64,000 nt of DNA from Diplonema papillatum. Its lineage: Eukaryota > Euglenozoa > Diplonemea > Diplonemida > Diplonemidae. The notes beneath the pieces are model-generated. The model had not been told where the DNA came from. It made no database searches and worked only from the letters and a program-made list of their open reading frames with translations. Below are positions 53,133-63,112 of the stretch, one piece after another. Where the stretch lies: positions 62,001-126,000 of the forward strand of contig JAPJBO010000502.1 of NCBI GenBank assembly GCA_030068145.1. The letters are read 5' to 3'. Each line of letters starts with the position of its first letter. Position 1 is the first letter of the stretch. A program made the position numbers and the translations under genes.

Positions 53133-54480
53133 TGGGGTGATCCCAACGTGGAAGGGGCTGCATAAACCTGGGGGGGTATTTAAGCCCTGCGTCGGATGCG
53201 TACCAGGAGGCTTCTTTTCCTGCGGGTCAGATTCTCCCCGTCGCACGGCAGGTCAGCCGCGACTGAGGCTAAAATGTGGGCACACCGTTTGGATGACTTG
53301 GCCGCCGGAGAGGTACCGCAGGAGGCGGACGCGCAGCTGGAGATGACTGCACAGCCGCCCAGTCGTGCGCTCGCTGGGCATGAGATGTCGTGGAGGGTAG
53401 TTTGCGAGGGTGGTCCAGAATCGCTTCGGAACTCCCAAACTGGCGCAGAAGCGCGTTCGCGGGCTGGCCAGGGGCGTCGGGCATCGCGGTGTTTACATTA
53501 GCAGCGCGGAGGACTGCGCTCTTCTGGTGGTGATGAGGCATCGGGACGCGTTTAACCGCAGTAGCTGTGCCTCTCTTTGAGGAAACAGACGACGACTGCG
53601 GGTGCGTGTTCTCACATCCGCCCTCCACCGGTGCGTCCCGACAAGGAGACAGCATCATATCATCGTCGGTGTTCCTACTGTTCCGCTTTATCCTCGGCCC
53701 TTTCTGTAAGCTCTCTCTGGCGCACGAGGCGGTGGATCCAGCGCTCGAATGGCACGATTCCGAAGTCACACGAGTGCACCCTTCCTTCGGCCTCACCACG
53801 AAGGTTCCACTACTGTACGGTGCAAGTGCTGTGCGATTCGACAACGGCACTCCTGTGTTGAACAAAATTGCATCTGGGGCTGACACGCAGTCGGCAAAGG
53901 GGTAATTAAGATCACTCAGCCTCTACACGGTTCGATCGCGAAAGCACGAAAGAAAATGTCACACTCCCGGTTGTTGAAGGCTCGCACGACCAAAGGGGGT
54001 GGGGAGGCGCCATACTCTTTCTGTGGGACGCCTCAATAACTCATGCTGTCAACGTTCCAACACGCTTTTTTCTTCGATTGCTGGACCGGCTGGGCATTCC
54101 GGATGTGATCATACAGAACCGCGTACGTCCAAAAAAAAGAGAAATGAATACCACATGCGGTGCATATGATGACTTGCGAGGCCCTTAGAGTGACATTGTT
54201 GTCGAACGCAAAAAGCTTCACAACTTCCTGGATGAGATCCGACGCGTCTCTGTGGTTCGTGGGTTTTGTGGAAACAAAAATTGAAATGTACTGCCATGCG
54301 CAGTGAACGGCACAAGCTCCACGGTATAAGTACTCACTAAACCCGACCAACTGTGCGAAGCTGAGACAAGTCAAACTAGAGTCAAACTCAACAGGGTCTG
54401 CTTTCCTGACAGTTTCAAGTCCATTACCTTGACCTGCTGTTTCGCCAGATAGTAGGCAGGGAAAGAAGTGCGTAGTTTTG
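53133..54480. other. Unassigned ORFs on the minus strand
   Basis: The 53,269-53,886 minus frame is open for 205 codons without an ATG start (Ser/Pro/Ala/His-rich, no domain). A second open frame, 54,033-54,374, reads GACAVHCAWQYISIFVSTKP and QVIICTACGIHFSFFWTYAV, which is protein-like with hydrophobic stretches, also without an ATG. Either may be an exon; I cannot name them. Confidence 0.3.
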
Positions 54481-54486
54481 TTTTAC

Positions 54487-54800
54487 CCTAAAAGGAAAAA
54501 TGATGGATAGTAAAAATTATCCATCTGTGCTGGCTATCCATCATTTTTACCATCCATAATTGTTTGGGGGGTGGGGAGGACTATGTGCACATACGGGAAA
54601 AAGTGAATGCCAGCCACCACCAAAGCACCTCAAAAATATGCCTCTGCTTGAGGAAAGTTCGAACTTCCAGCATCCCTACGTAGCCGGCATACTCGGCGCA
54701 AGCAGTCGACAACTAACAAGTAAAAGAATACCCTATAAGGAAAAATGATGGATGGTAAAAAGGCTGGATAGTAAAAATGATGGATAGCCAGAATTATACT
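54487..54800. repeat. Inverted GGATAGTAAAAATGATGGAT iterons around a 170-bp core
   Basis: The left cluster (54,487-54,560) folds on itself (GGAAAAATGATGGATAGTAA and its complement). The right cluster (54,730-54,800) has direct copies of the same words. The segment CCCTAWAAGGAAAAATGATG starts both clusters. It probably represents a small non-autonomous transposon. No target duplication was found. Confidence 0.6.
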
Positions 54801-55029
54801 AGGTAAATTTCCCTTACACCTTGTACCGTCTAACCTGTAACATACATGTAGTGGAAGATTTTGTTGTGAGGCGTGAGTGCTTCACTTTCTTGAAAAGCAA
54901 CGAGTGCCCTTTGACAAAGGCAGAATCGGAGTGCGTGAAACACGGAGTGGCCAAGTCTGACAGAGTCACCAGAAAGAACATCAAGCCCGTTTGGCGGGCA
55001 GTCCTCTGTCATTAAACAGTGGAACCGCA

Positions 55030-56760
55030 ACCGCGATCCGTCGCTGATGCAACTGCTGTGATTCTTCAAGCTGTCGAAGGAACCCTTCTCCAAGCCGCAG
55101 AAACGAGGCAGACACACCATCCTCACAACCGAGGAAGAATTCCTACTCCTCAAGCTCCCCACGGCGGCCCGAAACGATGAAAGAGAAAACGTGGATCGTC
55201 CCGGTCATCCAATGTCGGTCAATGCTGGCAAGGGTTGACAAAGACTGTAAGTCTAAAAAGGTGGTGCAGCTTCCTGTTGCCGTGGCATGTCAAAGCGAGG
55301 CAATAAACGTTGACCTAGGGACTGAGCGCTCGTTCGCTCCATGTTTCGAACCAGGCTTATAAACGGTGAACAAAATCGTCCACGACTTGCACCGTCTTGC
55401 AAGGGAGGAAATCGCAATCCCTTTTTAGAGTGAAAGTTTTTACGAGAAGGTCAAACGCATTGCTAGGCTCCGGCTATCAAGACCTACCTGGTTTTCTAAT
55501 ACTGCTCATCATCATGGTGGGCACAGCATCTCGCCACTGGCCAGTCACTTTGACTGGCCCTCGACTGCAACATCGTATTATGCAGGTGTTTTGATGTGTG
55601 TTGCGAGAACCTTTTCGAACGCCCCTGAACGTCATGGATACGTCAGACTCAAAAAGCACGGCCACCTGTCCCACTTCGTTGCCGGGGGGATGTACCACAA
55701 CCCCGTCGTTCGATCCGCTCTGCTCTGTAGTTGACCGTCTCCACGGGCTTGTCACAACGGTACGCCCCGCTTTCGGCTTCAGCGCACAGGAGCGAGCGAA
55801 CAGCTTACGTTTCCGTTGTAGGTCTACTGGTGACAGAACGAAATAACGATGAGACATACGCGTCAGCGTCGAGGATCACCTTCAGCGCATCGTCTTCTGT
55901 TTCGGTGGCCTGTTTCACCCAGACCTTCATAACGATAGCTCTTCGCCCGCCCGGTCGGGTGGATCGGGGAGCGCGTTCTTTCTTGTCAATCTCCCTCTCC
56001 CCCTCCCAGTGTCCCACCTTTTCGCACGTAGAATCATGACTGCGATCAAGTAGAATGCAGTGTTTGATCAGGCTGTCGAAGGTGAAAGCATCAAAGATGA
56101 ACTATGACCGATGCCGCGGATCCGTTCAGGAACCAGAGAAACGAGCAACACTGCCAAACACGAGGTGTCTACTGTTGTCTCTGCCGTTTTGACAGAGCCG
56201 TCAGCCTCTCGAAAGGCGATGATATTCGAAGTCTTTATCGGTGGCAGCTTGTACAGACGAGGACAGTCCTGCGTTCCGGCTCGTCTTTCCATCCGGGGCA
56301 CTTGTTAACATGCTTCCCACGTACTGTACGCTTTTCGCTACGGCGGGCCGCGACACACTTCGTGGCCGTTGTATTTCGAGTCAAATGCTCACTGGAAAAG
56401 CAGTGTGTCTGTGGGCACAGGCAAGGCAAGAGCAATGTAAGTGAATCGGAATGGTTGCACACTCGGCGAACCACTTCACCGAGTCCAGCCTTCAACGATG
56501 CCCTCTCAGAGACAGGTCATCGCAGGCACGTATTGTTGCACAATTATACGCAAAAAGACTGCGTCCGGCAGAACAGCGCTCCGCAGGCAGTCGCTCCAGT
56601 TCTTGTCATCCCGTAGTAGTCCTGTTTCTGCACCTGTATCTTCCGTATTTTCCTGCCATTGAGCTGTTCCATATGTCGATGAGAACAGAGGGCCAGGGGT
56701 CTAGCCAAACATGGCCGGAAACAATTTTGCTACCCCGTTCAGTACTGGCTGTAAGCTGAA
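55030..56760 (+). mobile_element. Degenerate DDE-transposase-like element, low confidence
   Basis: A plus frame at ~55,055-55,245 reads FFKLSKEPFSKPQKRGRHTI then LTTEEEFLLLKLPTAARNDE, like the GRxxxLTxEEE segment following the HTH domains of Tigger/Psq-type transposases. Another at ~56,111-56,308 reads EVSTVVSAVLTEPSASRKAM, like the strand preceding the second Asp in DDE_1 proteins. The frame is interrupted many times and no inverted ends were located, so the limits are approximate. Confidence 0.33.
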
Positions 56761-56778
56761 ACAAAGGTTGAAAGATTT

Positions 56779-57051
56779 TTACAGGTTGTCGTGTCCATCG
56801 TCCCGAGGAGGCAAAAACCCAAGCACGTGGTCCTTGTGGTCGGCAAAATCTGGAGGGCTTGGCCAAAGCCACGACCACTGGAATCTTGCTCCATCGCCAA
56901 AAACCTCATGAACGGCATCGTTCTTCACTGCTCGCAGGCCTTTTCGGCGGTCGATGCCAGCAACGCCCGTCGCCATCACGCTGTACTGATCACACATCAT
57001 AGCAAACGTGAACATTCCAAACAGGAAAGCCTCCATGATCAGAAAGAACAC
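56779..57051 (-). CDS. DHHC palmitoyltransferase C-terminal exon
   Basis: The frame reads VFFLIMEAFLFGMFTFAMMC, DQYSVMATGVAGIDRRKGLR, AVKNDAVHEVFGDGARFQWS, then WLWPSPPDFADHKDHVLGFL and a TAA after DDGHDNL. This matches the last transmembrane segment of zDHHC enzymes, the following Ile/Asp-x-x-Lys-Lys stretch, and the VFG...W-x-x-P signature (TTxE/PaCCT region). The acceptor ACAAACAG is at 57,053-57,052. The catalytic DHHC zinc finger and the earlier membrane spans are not in the ~1 kb upstream, which then gives way to transposons. It is either the 3' exon of a gene with a very long intron leading off to the right, or a stranded remnant. An ATG at 57,087 exists but would give only a partial protein. 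Confidence 0.7.
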   Translation of the reverse strand: MFFLIMEAFLFGMFTFAMMCDQYSVMATGVAGIDRRKGLRAVKNDAVHEVFGDGARFQWSWLWPSPPDFADHKDHVLGFLPPRDDGHDNL

Positions 57052-57119
57052 CTGTTTGTTATTAGGGAACGTGATAATGCCGCCCATTCGAACTCGCCAT
57101 TCGGTGTGTAAGATGTGAA

Positions 57120-58091
57120 GCCCTTCCAGCGTTTATTGTGGTTTAGAGGTTCGGTGTTTTAGGGTCTCCGATTGACCATTGAGGCTGTGAGGCGTAGTAT
57201 GAGGGATGTAGGTATGATTACACACTTTAACTACGGCTAGCCCGCCTTCTTTGCGAAGAGTTCCACAATGCCGACAAGTGTTGGGGCAGCATCGTGATTT
57301 GGCGTCGTCCCTGCTGGGTCACGACAGGTGAGTGGTGTCACCTCCCCATAAGCGAGCAAGGCGAGACGCGACGGGCGACACCACCCCACCGCTTGATCAA
57401 CGGGGGGAATCCGTAGCGCGACTGAAGATGCTGGGTAGCGGATTATAGAGTATCGTGACCCGGCGAAACTCAGGTGCTCCCGTCGTGTCACTGCCGAAGG
57501 GGCAGCAGTCACAAGGAACTTAGCTAAATGACAGGTTGGGTGACGCCGCCTCCCCTGCCAGTTAGGGGGAAGGACGTGATGCGGCTGCTTCGGCAGTGAC
57601 CCTGGTGGAGGAAAACCACGCGCACACGCCGGGGGGGGAAAAACTTAGTTTAATGTTTAGGCAGAGTACTGCCTCGCATGCATGTTTGATGCTAGCATCA
57701 AGTCTTCGTCGAAGAAAGTGTAAAATAAAATAGGGGAAAGGGAAAAGGGTCGCAGGGAGTGTAAGACTCCGCAGGTAGGGTCTGGAACCTTGAGGGACTA
57801 TTCCTCTGTATTCTTTTTTTCTTTTTTTCACCGCGGTGTTGTGAGCACCTCGTTCTTTGTCTCTGGTTTCGCTCTTGAACGCATACCAATCCAAAGTTAG
57901 AGCTCTTCAGTGGGTCCTTTGGACGGGGACTTTCGGTCCTGTTCCGGTGCTTTCACAACTTTCTGGTTCCAATGTTTATCGCATCCTTCCTTCGTCAGAT
58001 TAAAAAAAAGGGGGTTCTGGTTTGGGTTGTGGCTCGTAACCAACGGGCTTTCAAGTAATTGGGAAAACACGTCCCCCCCCCCCCAGTAGGG
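57120..58091. other. Spacer, no gene recognised
   Basis: It contains GGGTCTCCGATTGACCATTGAGG (57,160-57,190), a diverged piece of the repeat flanking the LRR gene (TCTCCGATAGACCTTTGAGG). It also has an internal diverged palindromic segment around 57,300-57,500 and a C run ending at 58,084. Confidence 0.5.
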
Positions 58092-58897
58092 CAGTGAAGC
58101 TGGTAAACGTTGAGTAACGCGTTTACTCCAAAATGAGTAAACGTAAACGTTTATAAACGGTAAACGTTTACGTTTACTCGCCTACAGAGCAGATCATACT
58201 TGGCCCCTGGCAACCCACGTTCCATCAGGCTGGCCATCTCTTGTATGGCGGTGTCAAGCATCACCCCACCGTGTTCTTCGGGCGTTGGGGGGGTGTACTC
58301 ATCGTGTGCTGATAGCCCGCACAGGACTGAAACCATGGTCAGGAACGAACGACCAGTAGCCTTGTTAAACCCGATGGCTTCTTCATAGAAGAAGTCCCTG
58401 ATGGCTTCGTGGGCGTCCACTGAAGTGGTCGCTCGAGTGAGGAATTGCACCATATTCAGCTGCTTCGTCTTGGCTTTCTCGTTTTTCTTCTGCTGCCTTC
58501 AGCTTGACGACGAAGGCGGGTGTGTGCTGGGATCTTTTGGAGCGCAGCCGCCAATGCCGCTGCCTTGGCCGAGCAGGTGCTCAGCAGAGGCGGTGGAGAA
58601 GGCCTTATCGCAGAACTTGCAGGTTGCCTTGTGCATCTTCGATCCGGGTACTTCCGTGATTGTCACCCCCTCCCAGGCGTCTCCTTTGCGCTTGTTCGCC
58701 TTTTGTGACGAAAGGTCCGTCTGGATATATACTTAGTTGCCCCTCTTCCTTGATAGATTGCGTTTTCAGTGGATGCCGACCTTGATACAGTAAACGCCTA
58801 CACAACGTTTACTCAACGTTTACTCAACGTTTACTCCAAAATGAGTAAACGTAAACGTTTATAAACGGTAAACGTTTACCGTTTACCTGGAACACTG
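58092..58897 (-). mobile_element. hAT DNA transposon, internally deleted, with 8-bp target duplication
   Basis: The ends are inverted CAGTGNNNCNGGTAAACG. The flanks are identical 8-mers, CAGTAGGG at 58,084-58,091 and at 58,898-58,905, as expected for hAT. Subterminal GTAAACG/CGTTTAC iterons occur about 20 times. The minus strand encodes a BED zinc finger (WEGVTITEVPGSKMHKATCK followed by FCDKAFSTASAEHLL), then the region after it (AIRDFFYEEAIGFNKATGRS; YTPPTPEEHGGVMLD), and stops at the right iterons. The catalytic core is missing, so it is non-autonomous. Confidence 0.9.
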
Positions 58898-58900
58898 CAG

Positions 58901-60465
58901 TAGGGGGGGTCAAACTGTGTCCCATTTGGACCATTTCTCAAAGTCAGCAGTTCACACGTTAAGGGGGGACCCCCGCCCCAGGGTATGGTGGTTAAGCGTC
59001 CGGAAATTGCGGTTAACGCCCTCAGAAATCCGAAAAAGCTCGTCAATGAGCTCCAAAACGCAATCTTTAAAAAACGTGCCAGTTTGGTGCCACCGTTCGT
59101 CAAGGAGACCCCCTCGTCGTGCCTTACGTGGCAGGGCCCCCCTTAAAATGCAAAATAGAGGCACTTTGAAACGCCCATAGGAGGGAACAGGAAGAGGAAC
59201 GGGACCCGGTTTGCGCGGTTACTGTTGGGTGCTCCGTGCCAGTTCTCCAACATTGGCACGAAGGGAGCAGCTTTTAAATGCTGTTGCGAACGACGCCTTG
59301 GTCATTCCCGACTCTGACGCCCTTCCCAGCTCCAGCCCCTACAACGATCCCAGTTTTCTCGACGCGAAAACGCACCGGTGTTGTGTGTGGCTACCATCTG
59401 CCATGATTTCTTCGTCGGCGTTGAGCCTCCTGAAGGGATTCGTCGAAGGAAAAGAAACAAAGAGCCGGCGAACTACCCTCTTCGCAAGAAAGCCCTCCTG
59501 AGGCCCGCCAACGCCTAGCGCAGATTGGCATAATCAGGACTTGCCTGCCGCAATGGCTTCCAAGATCGCTGCATGGCTTCACGCGGCGGAAAGCCTAGAC
59601 ACACAGGTAGGTGTGCTGCTGTGTACGTGCGCAAAGCTCACGCCCAGACGTTTGTCGCTTCTGTGACCCAGCTAGTGTAGTCAGTAGTCCGAATAAACGG
59701 GGCATCTTCCCACCACTTCGGCAACCAACGACGTCGCAGAAGGATGTCACGGGACACTGTCATCTCTGAGCAGCCGTCTGCGGCTTAGCAATCCCTATCG
59801 GATTGCATCTTACTCAGCCTGCACACAACTCTGATACCGCTCGGAAGCTTTTCGACGACACCTTCCCGGCTGACGAAGACCTTGATGAGGCAGGAGTTTC
59901 CAAGACTCCCTTCTGACCGATCAGTGCCCCACGAGCGCTATATGGCACAAACCATGTCTCTGGTTGAGCCAAGCCACGGAAGCTGCTTCGTCCGGCCCCC
60001 TTCGCGTCAGCAGACGAGCTCCAGCTCCCTCATCAGGGCATCCCAGTTGAAGATCGCCGGGGAATTATGGTTACAGCCATCCAATCTCGCGGCTTTCCAT
60101 TTCGTCCCCGGCAAAGAGAGCATGCCAGGAGTAACGGTGCACAGACGACTGCTTGCTATCTTGTGTGACCCTGGTGACCAAAAATACGCGAGGTGTGCTC
60201 CCGTGCCCCCTCCAAGAATGCGTATGTCTTCCCACGTGACAAACGGTGGCGTTTTGACAAACGGTGGCACCAAACGGGCACGTTTTTTTTACTTGTGCTC
60301 GAGCACAGCTTTTAAGCCCTGCGGAGACCATCCAGGTCTTTATTTCATGTTTTTTCCGGGGTTTGCCCTGGGGTATGTAGTCATGGGCTCGTGTACGCGC
60401 GTTTTTCGCCTTAGAAAAAAAATACCCCAATGGGACACTTTTTTGCCTTAGTTTGACCCCCCCTA
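58901..60465. mobile_element. TA-flanked element with TAGGGGGGGTCAAACT ends
   Basis: Perfect 16-bp inverted ends (left 58,901, right ending 60,465) begin with TA, consistent with a TA target. Further inside, both arms share GTGTCCCATTKGG and the inverted pair AACGTGCCAGTTTGGTGCCA / TGGCACCAAACGGGCACGTT. The total is 1,565 bp. Interior ORFs are short (for example minus 60,007-60,273 with TPPFVTWEDIRILGGG) and not recognised as a transposase. The hAT element's target duplication overlaps this element's left terminus, so the hAT landed at its edge. Confidence 0.7.
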
Positions 60466-60477
60466 CCCCCCCCAGCA

Positions 60478-62167
60478 TATGGTACGATGCCAAAACCCCC
60501 CCCCCCCCCCCTTTGCACTAATAAAACTTTTTTGATGTCACCCCATACTGGCCCCGAACCCCCACCTGTGTGGCCCAAAACGGTTCCCAAACGGTTTTTG
60601 GCGGGCTGAGTCGAGGTAAAGGGGTCTCTGAAGGCCCACGAATAGGCCCAGGTGGGCCGAGGTAGGCCCCTGGAGCGCGAGGGGGAGAGTCCCCAAAATG
60701 GGGTCATTTTCGGGCCTCGCCACTACTCAAGCTAGTCAAACACTTTCTGGCCTCCAGCGGGAAACCCAGACTTCAAAACGACAAGATCGGCTGTGTTCCG
60801 CCGTAGATAGCCACCAGCGGGTCCTCTTGAAGCCGAAGAATGCTCTCGGGGGTCACAGTTAGCCCCATGTGCGCAGCGCCAGCAGTGGGCAGGCACACGC
60901 TTAGAATGTGCGGTGTGCAAGTGCGCCCTGCCTAGAATCCGGCTTCACCCGCTTTTGAGAACACAGTGCTTACCAGGAAAACGCAGAATATAAGGTGGAA
61001 AAATGCAAAAGAACCAAGAGGTGGAGATGGCGACTTCACTTTTTCTGACGCTTGCTTGGAGGGGCTGCATCTGAACTCCGTTCACTGGACTTGGATGTCT
61101 TTGGACGCGGTTTGGCCTGGGCTTTTGCTGATGGCTTCTCCTTGGGTGGATGTTTTCCCCGGGCCCTGTTTTTTATTTCCTGGTCTGCCATCTTGGTCAT
61201 GCTCCTGAGATACCTTTTCACGCATCTCTGGTGTGACAACTGTGGGCCTCCCGCCAACGCCTTTCCCCGGTTCTTCCAGAGATTGTCACCCACGACCATT
61301 CCAACAGCCCTGTACCGGGCACGTGCCCAGTCCAAACCGCTCACGATGCGTCGCCGGCTCGCCTCGTCGTCAAGGCTGTTGAAGGCTTCTGAAAGCCTAC
61401 CAGAAAGGCGCTTCCAGATGTCAACCTTCTCCTCCTCTGTCATTAGGGCGAGAAAGAAACCGATCAGGTCGTCACCAGAGACCTTTTCACAAAAGGTCCT
61501 GCTGGCTACGAGTCGTCTCTGCATGGACTGACCACGTCTTGTTTCCTCATGAAACGGCGATAACTTCTGCATTGCTCGCACCGATGACTCCACGAACTCC
61601 AGACCCGTGATCTTTGGCATTTTCCCCTCTCTTAGTTTCCGTTTTCCTGGGTCAACCTGTATTCTTAATTAGTACTGCTGGTAAAGGCAGGGTGCACCTG
61701 CTGCACCCACTCTATTTACAATGTGTGCCTGCCCACTGCAGGCGCTGCAGGCGGGGTGGCCAAGTAGGGCTATCTGTGACCCCTGAGAACACTCTTCGGC
61801 TTCAAGAGGACCCGCTGGTGGCTATCTACAGCGGAACACAGCCGATCTTGTCGTTGTGTAGTCTGGGTTTCCCGCTGGAGGCCAGAAGGTGTTTGACTAG
61901 CTTGAGTAGTGGCGAGGCTTTGAAAATGACCCCATTTTGGGGGCACACCCCCTCGCACTGAGAGCCCGCTCCGGGGCCCACCTGGGCCCACCTGGGCCCA
62001 TTCGTGGGCCTTCAGAGACCCCTTTACCTCGACTCAGCCCGTCAAAAACCGTTTGGGACCCGTTTTGGGCCACACAGATGGGGGTTCGGGGCCAGTATGG
62101 AGTGACGTCAAAAAATATTTTATTAGTGCAAAGGGGGGGGGGGTTTGGCATCGTCTCATATATAGTA
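60478..62167. mobile_element. Element with ~450-bp inverted arms and one ORF
   Basis: The left arm, 60,478-60,935, and the right arm, ~61,700-62,167, are inverted. Shared landmarks are ACGATGCCAAAACC, TGCACTAATAAAA, CCGAACCCCCA, AAAGGGGTCTCTGAAGGCCC, GAAACCCAGACT and GATAGCCACCAGCGGGTCCT. The arms differ by small indels and substitutions. The ~760-bp middle contains one intact ORF (next entry). No known transposase signature is present; it may be a non-autonomous carrier or an unfamiliar family. Confidence 0.8.
61036..61620 (-). CDS. 194-codon ORF inside the long-inverted-repeat element
   Basis: ATG at 61,620 (MPKITGLEFVESSVRAMQKL) to a stop at 61,036. The middle is helical (DDLIGFFLALMTEEEKVDIW; DDEASRRRIVSGLDWARARY). 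The C-terminal third is Lys/Pro/Ser-rich (KHPPKEKPSAKAQAKPRPKT) and ends PPSKRQKK, a nuclear-localisation-like tail. It could be a DNA-binding accessory or transposase-like protein. I recognise no family and see no DDE/DDD pattern. It fills the space between the arms neatly, suggesting it belongs to the element. Confidence 0.6.
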   Translation of the reverse strand: MPKITGLEFVESSVRAMQKLSPFHEETRRGQSMQRRLVASRTFCEKVSGDDLIGFFLALMTEEEKVDIWKRLSGRLSEAFNSLDDEASRRRIVSGLDWARARYRAVGMVVGDNLWKNRGKALAGGPQLSHQRCVKRYLRSMTKMADQEIKNRARGKHPPKEKPSAKAQAKPRPKTSKSSERSSDAAPPSKRQKK

Positions 62168-63112
62168 TACATCCGATACGACTCGTATTCTCGCATAGTC
62201 TCGTATTGGGGGGTCGCGGCCCCGATTCTCGCACAACTTTCGCATATTCTCGCAATTCTCGCATATTCTCGCACGTGCGAGAATATGCAAGATTGAGATA
62301 ACTCACAGTACAGCATGCTTGAACATATGAGAAACCGGCAGGAATCAACGTTTTAGGTCGTCTCCGAGGCTTCCGCGGCATATTTTGCCGCCACTGGGCC
62401 TCCGAACTTCTCAAGCTGCTGCTTTCTCTGTGTAGTGAACTTTCCTTTCCTCCTCTGCCTTCACTGCCACAGTTCGTTTCGTGTGTTCGTGGATGCAGGC
62501 TTTCAAGCTGTTTATGAACTCGGGAACCGAATTTGCTTGTGCTTTTAGCGTTATTTGAGGATTAGGTCTCCTTGACTCGCTGTCGCTGGGCTCGCTAGAT
62601 GCCAAGGGCTCGCGGACGTACCTGCGGACCGTTGCCATCCAGAGAGCCTGCAACCTAATAATGCACCTGCAAACGGCCCCGAGGCCAATATTCAAAAAGC
62701 CGGTGCCTCCTAAGTCAGCGGCAACTGAATGGTACCCGGCAGCTTCACGAAACGAGCTGTGGCAGAGGAAATCGTAGAAGAAAACACAAGAAGCCGCAGC
62801 GGGGAAGTTGCAGGCACGGTGGCGGACGGAGCACTTGTTGTGAAGCATGGTTTCGACCATTATTCAAGCATTGAAAGCAATACCATGGAGCAACCAGAGT
62901 TGTTGTTGGCAACATAGTGTGTTGAGGTGTCCTTGTCTTGAAAGCAGGACACAATGCCAGCTACAAAGCTGCAGTTGGCATAGCCTTATTTCGTTCTTTT
63001 GCTATCTTCACTTGGTATTCTCAATACATGGTTCTTGAGTGGTTCACACATTCTCGTATTTCACTCGTATCATTCTCGCATGCGAGAATATGCGAGAATT
63101 TCATACAAAGGC
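62168..63112. mobile_element. Element bounded by ATTCTCGCAT iterons, with a 149-codon ORF
   Basis: The iterons TATTCTCGCAT and their inverted form cluster at 62,180-62,300 and 63,045-63,112. The minus ORF 62,411-62,860 starts at an ATG (MVETMLHNKCSVRHRACNFP) and contains ALWMATVRRYVREPLASSEP and VPEFINSLKACIHEHTKRTV; no family is recognised. By analogy with the hAT element at 58.1 kb I suspect a non-autonomous hAT-like element, but terminal repeats and target duplication were not found. Confidence 0.5.

Noticed and set aside
53269-53886. 205-codon minus ORF as a complete gene
   Set aside because: It has no ATG start, disordered composition and no splice-border support; listed only as unassigned.
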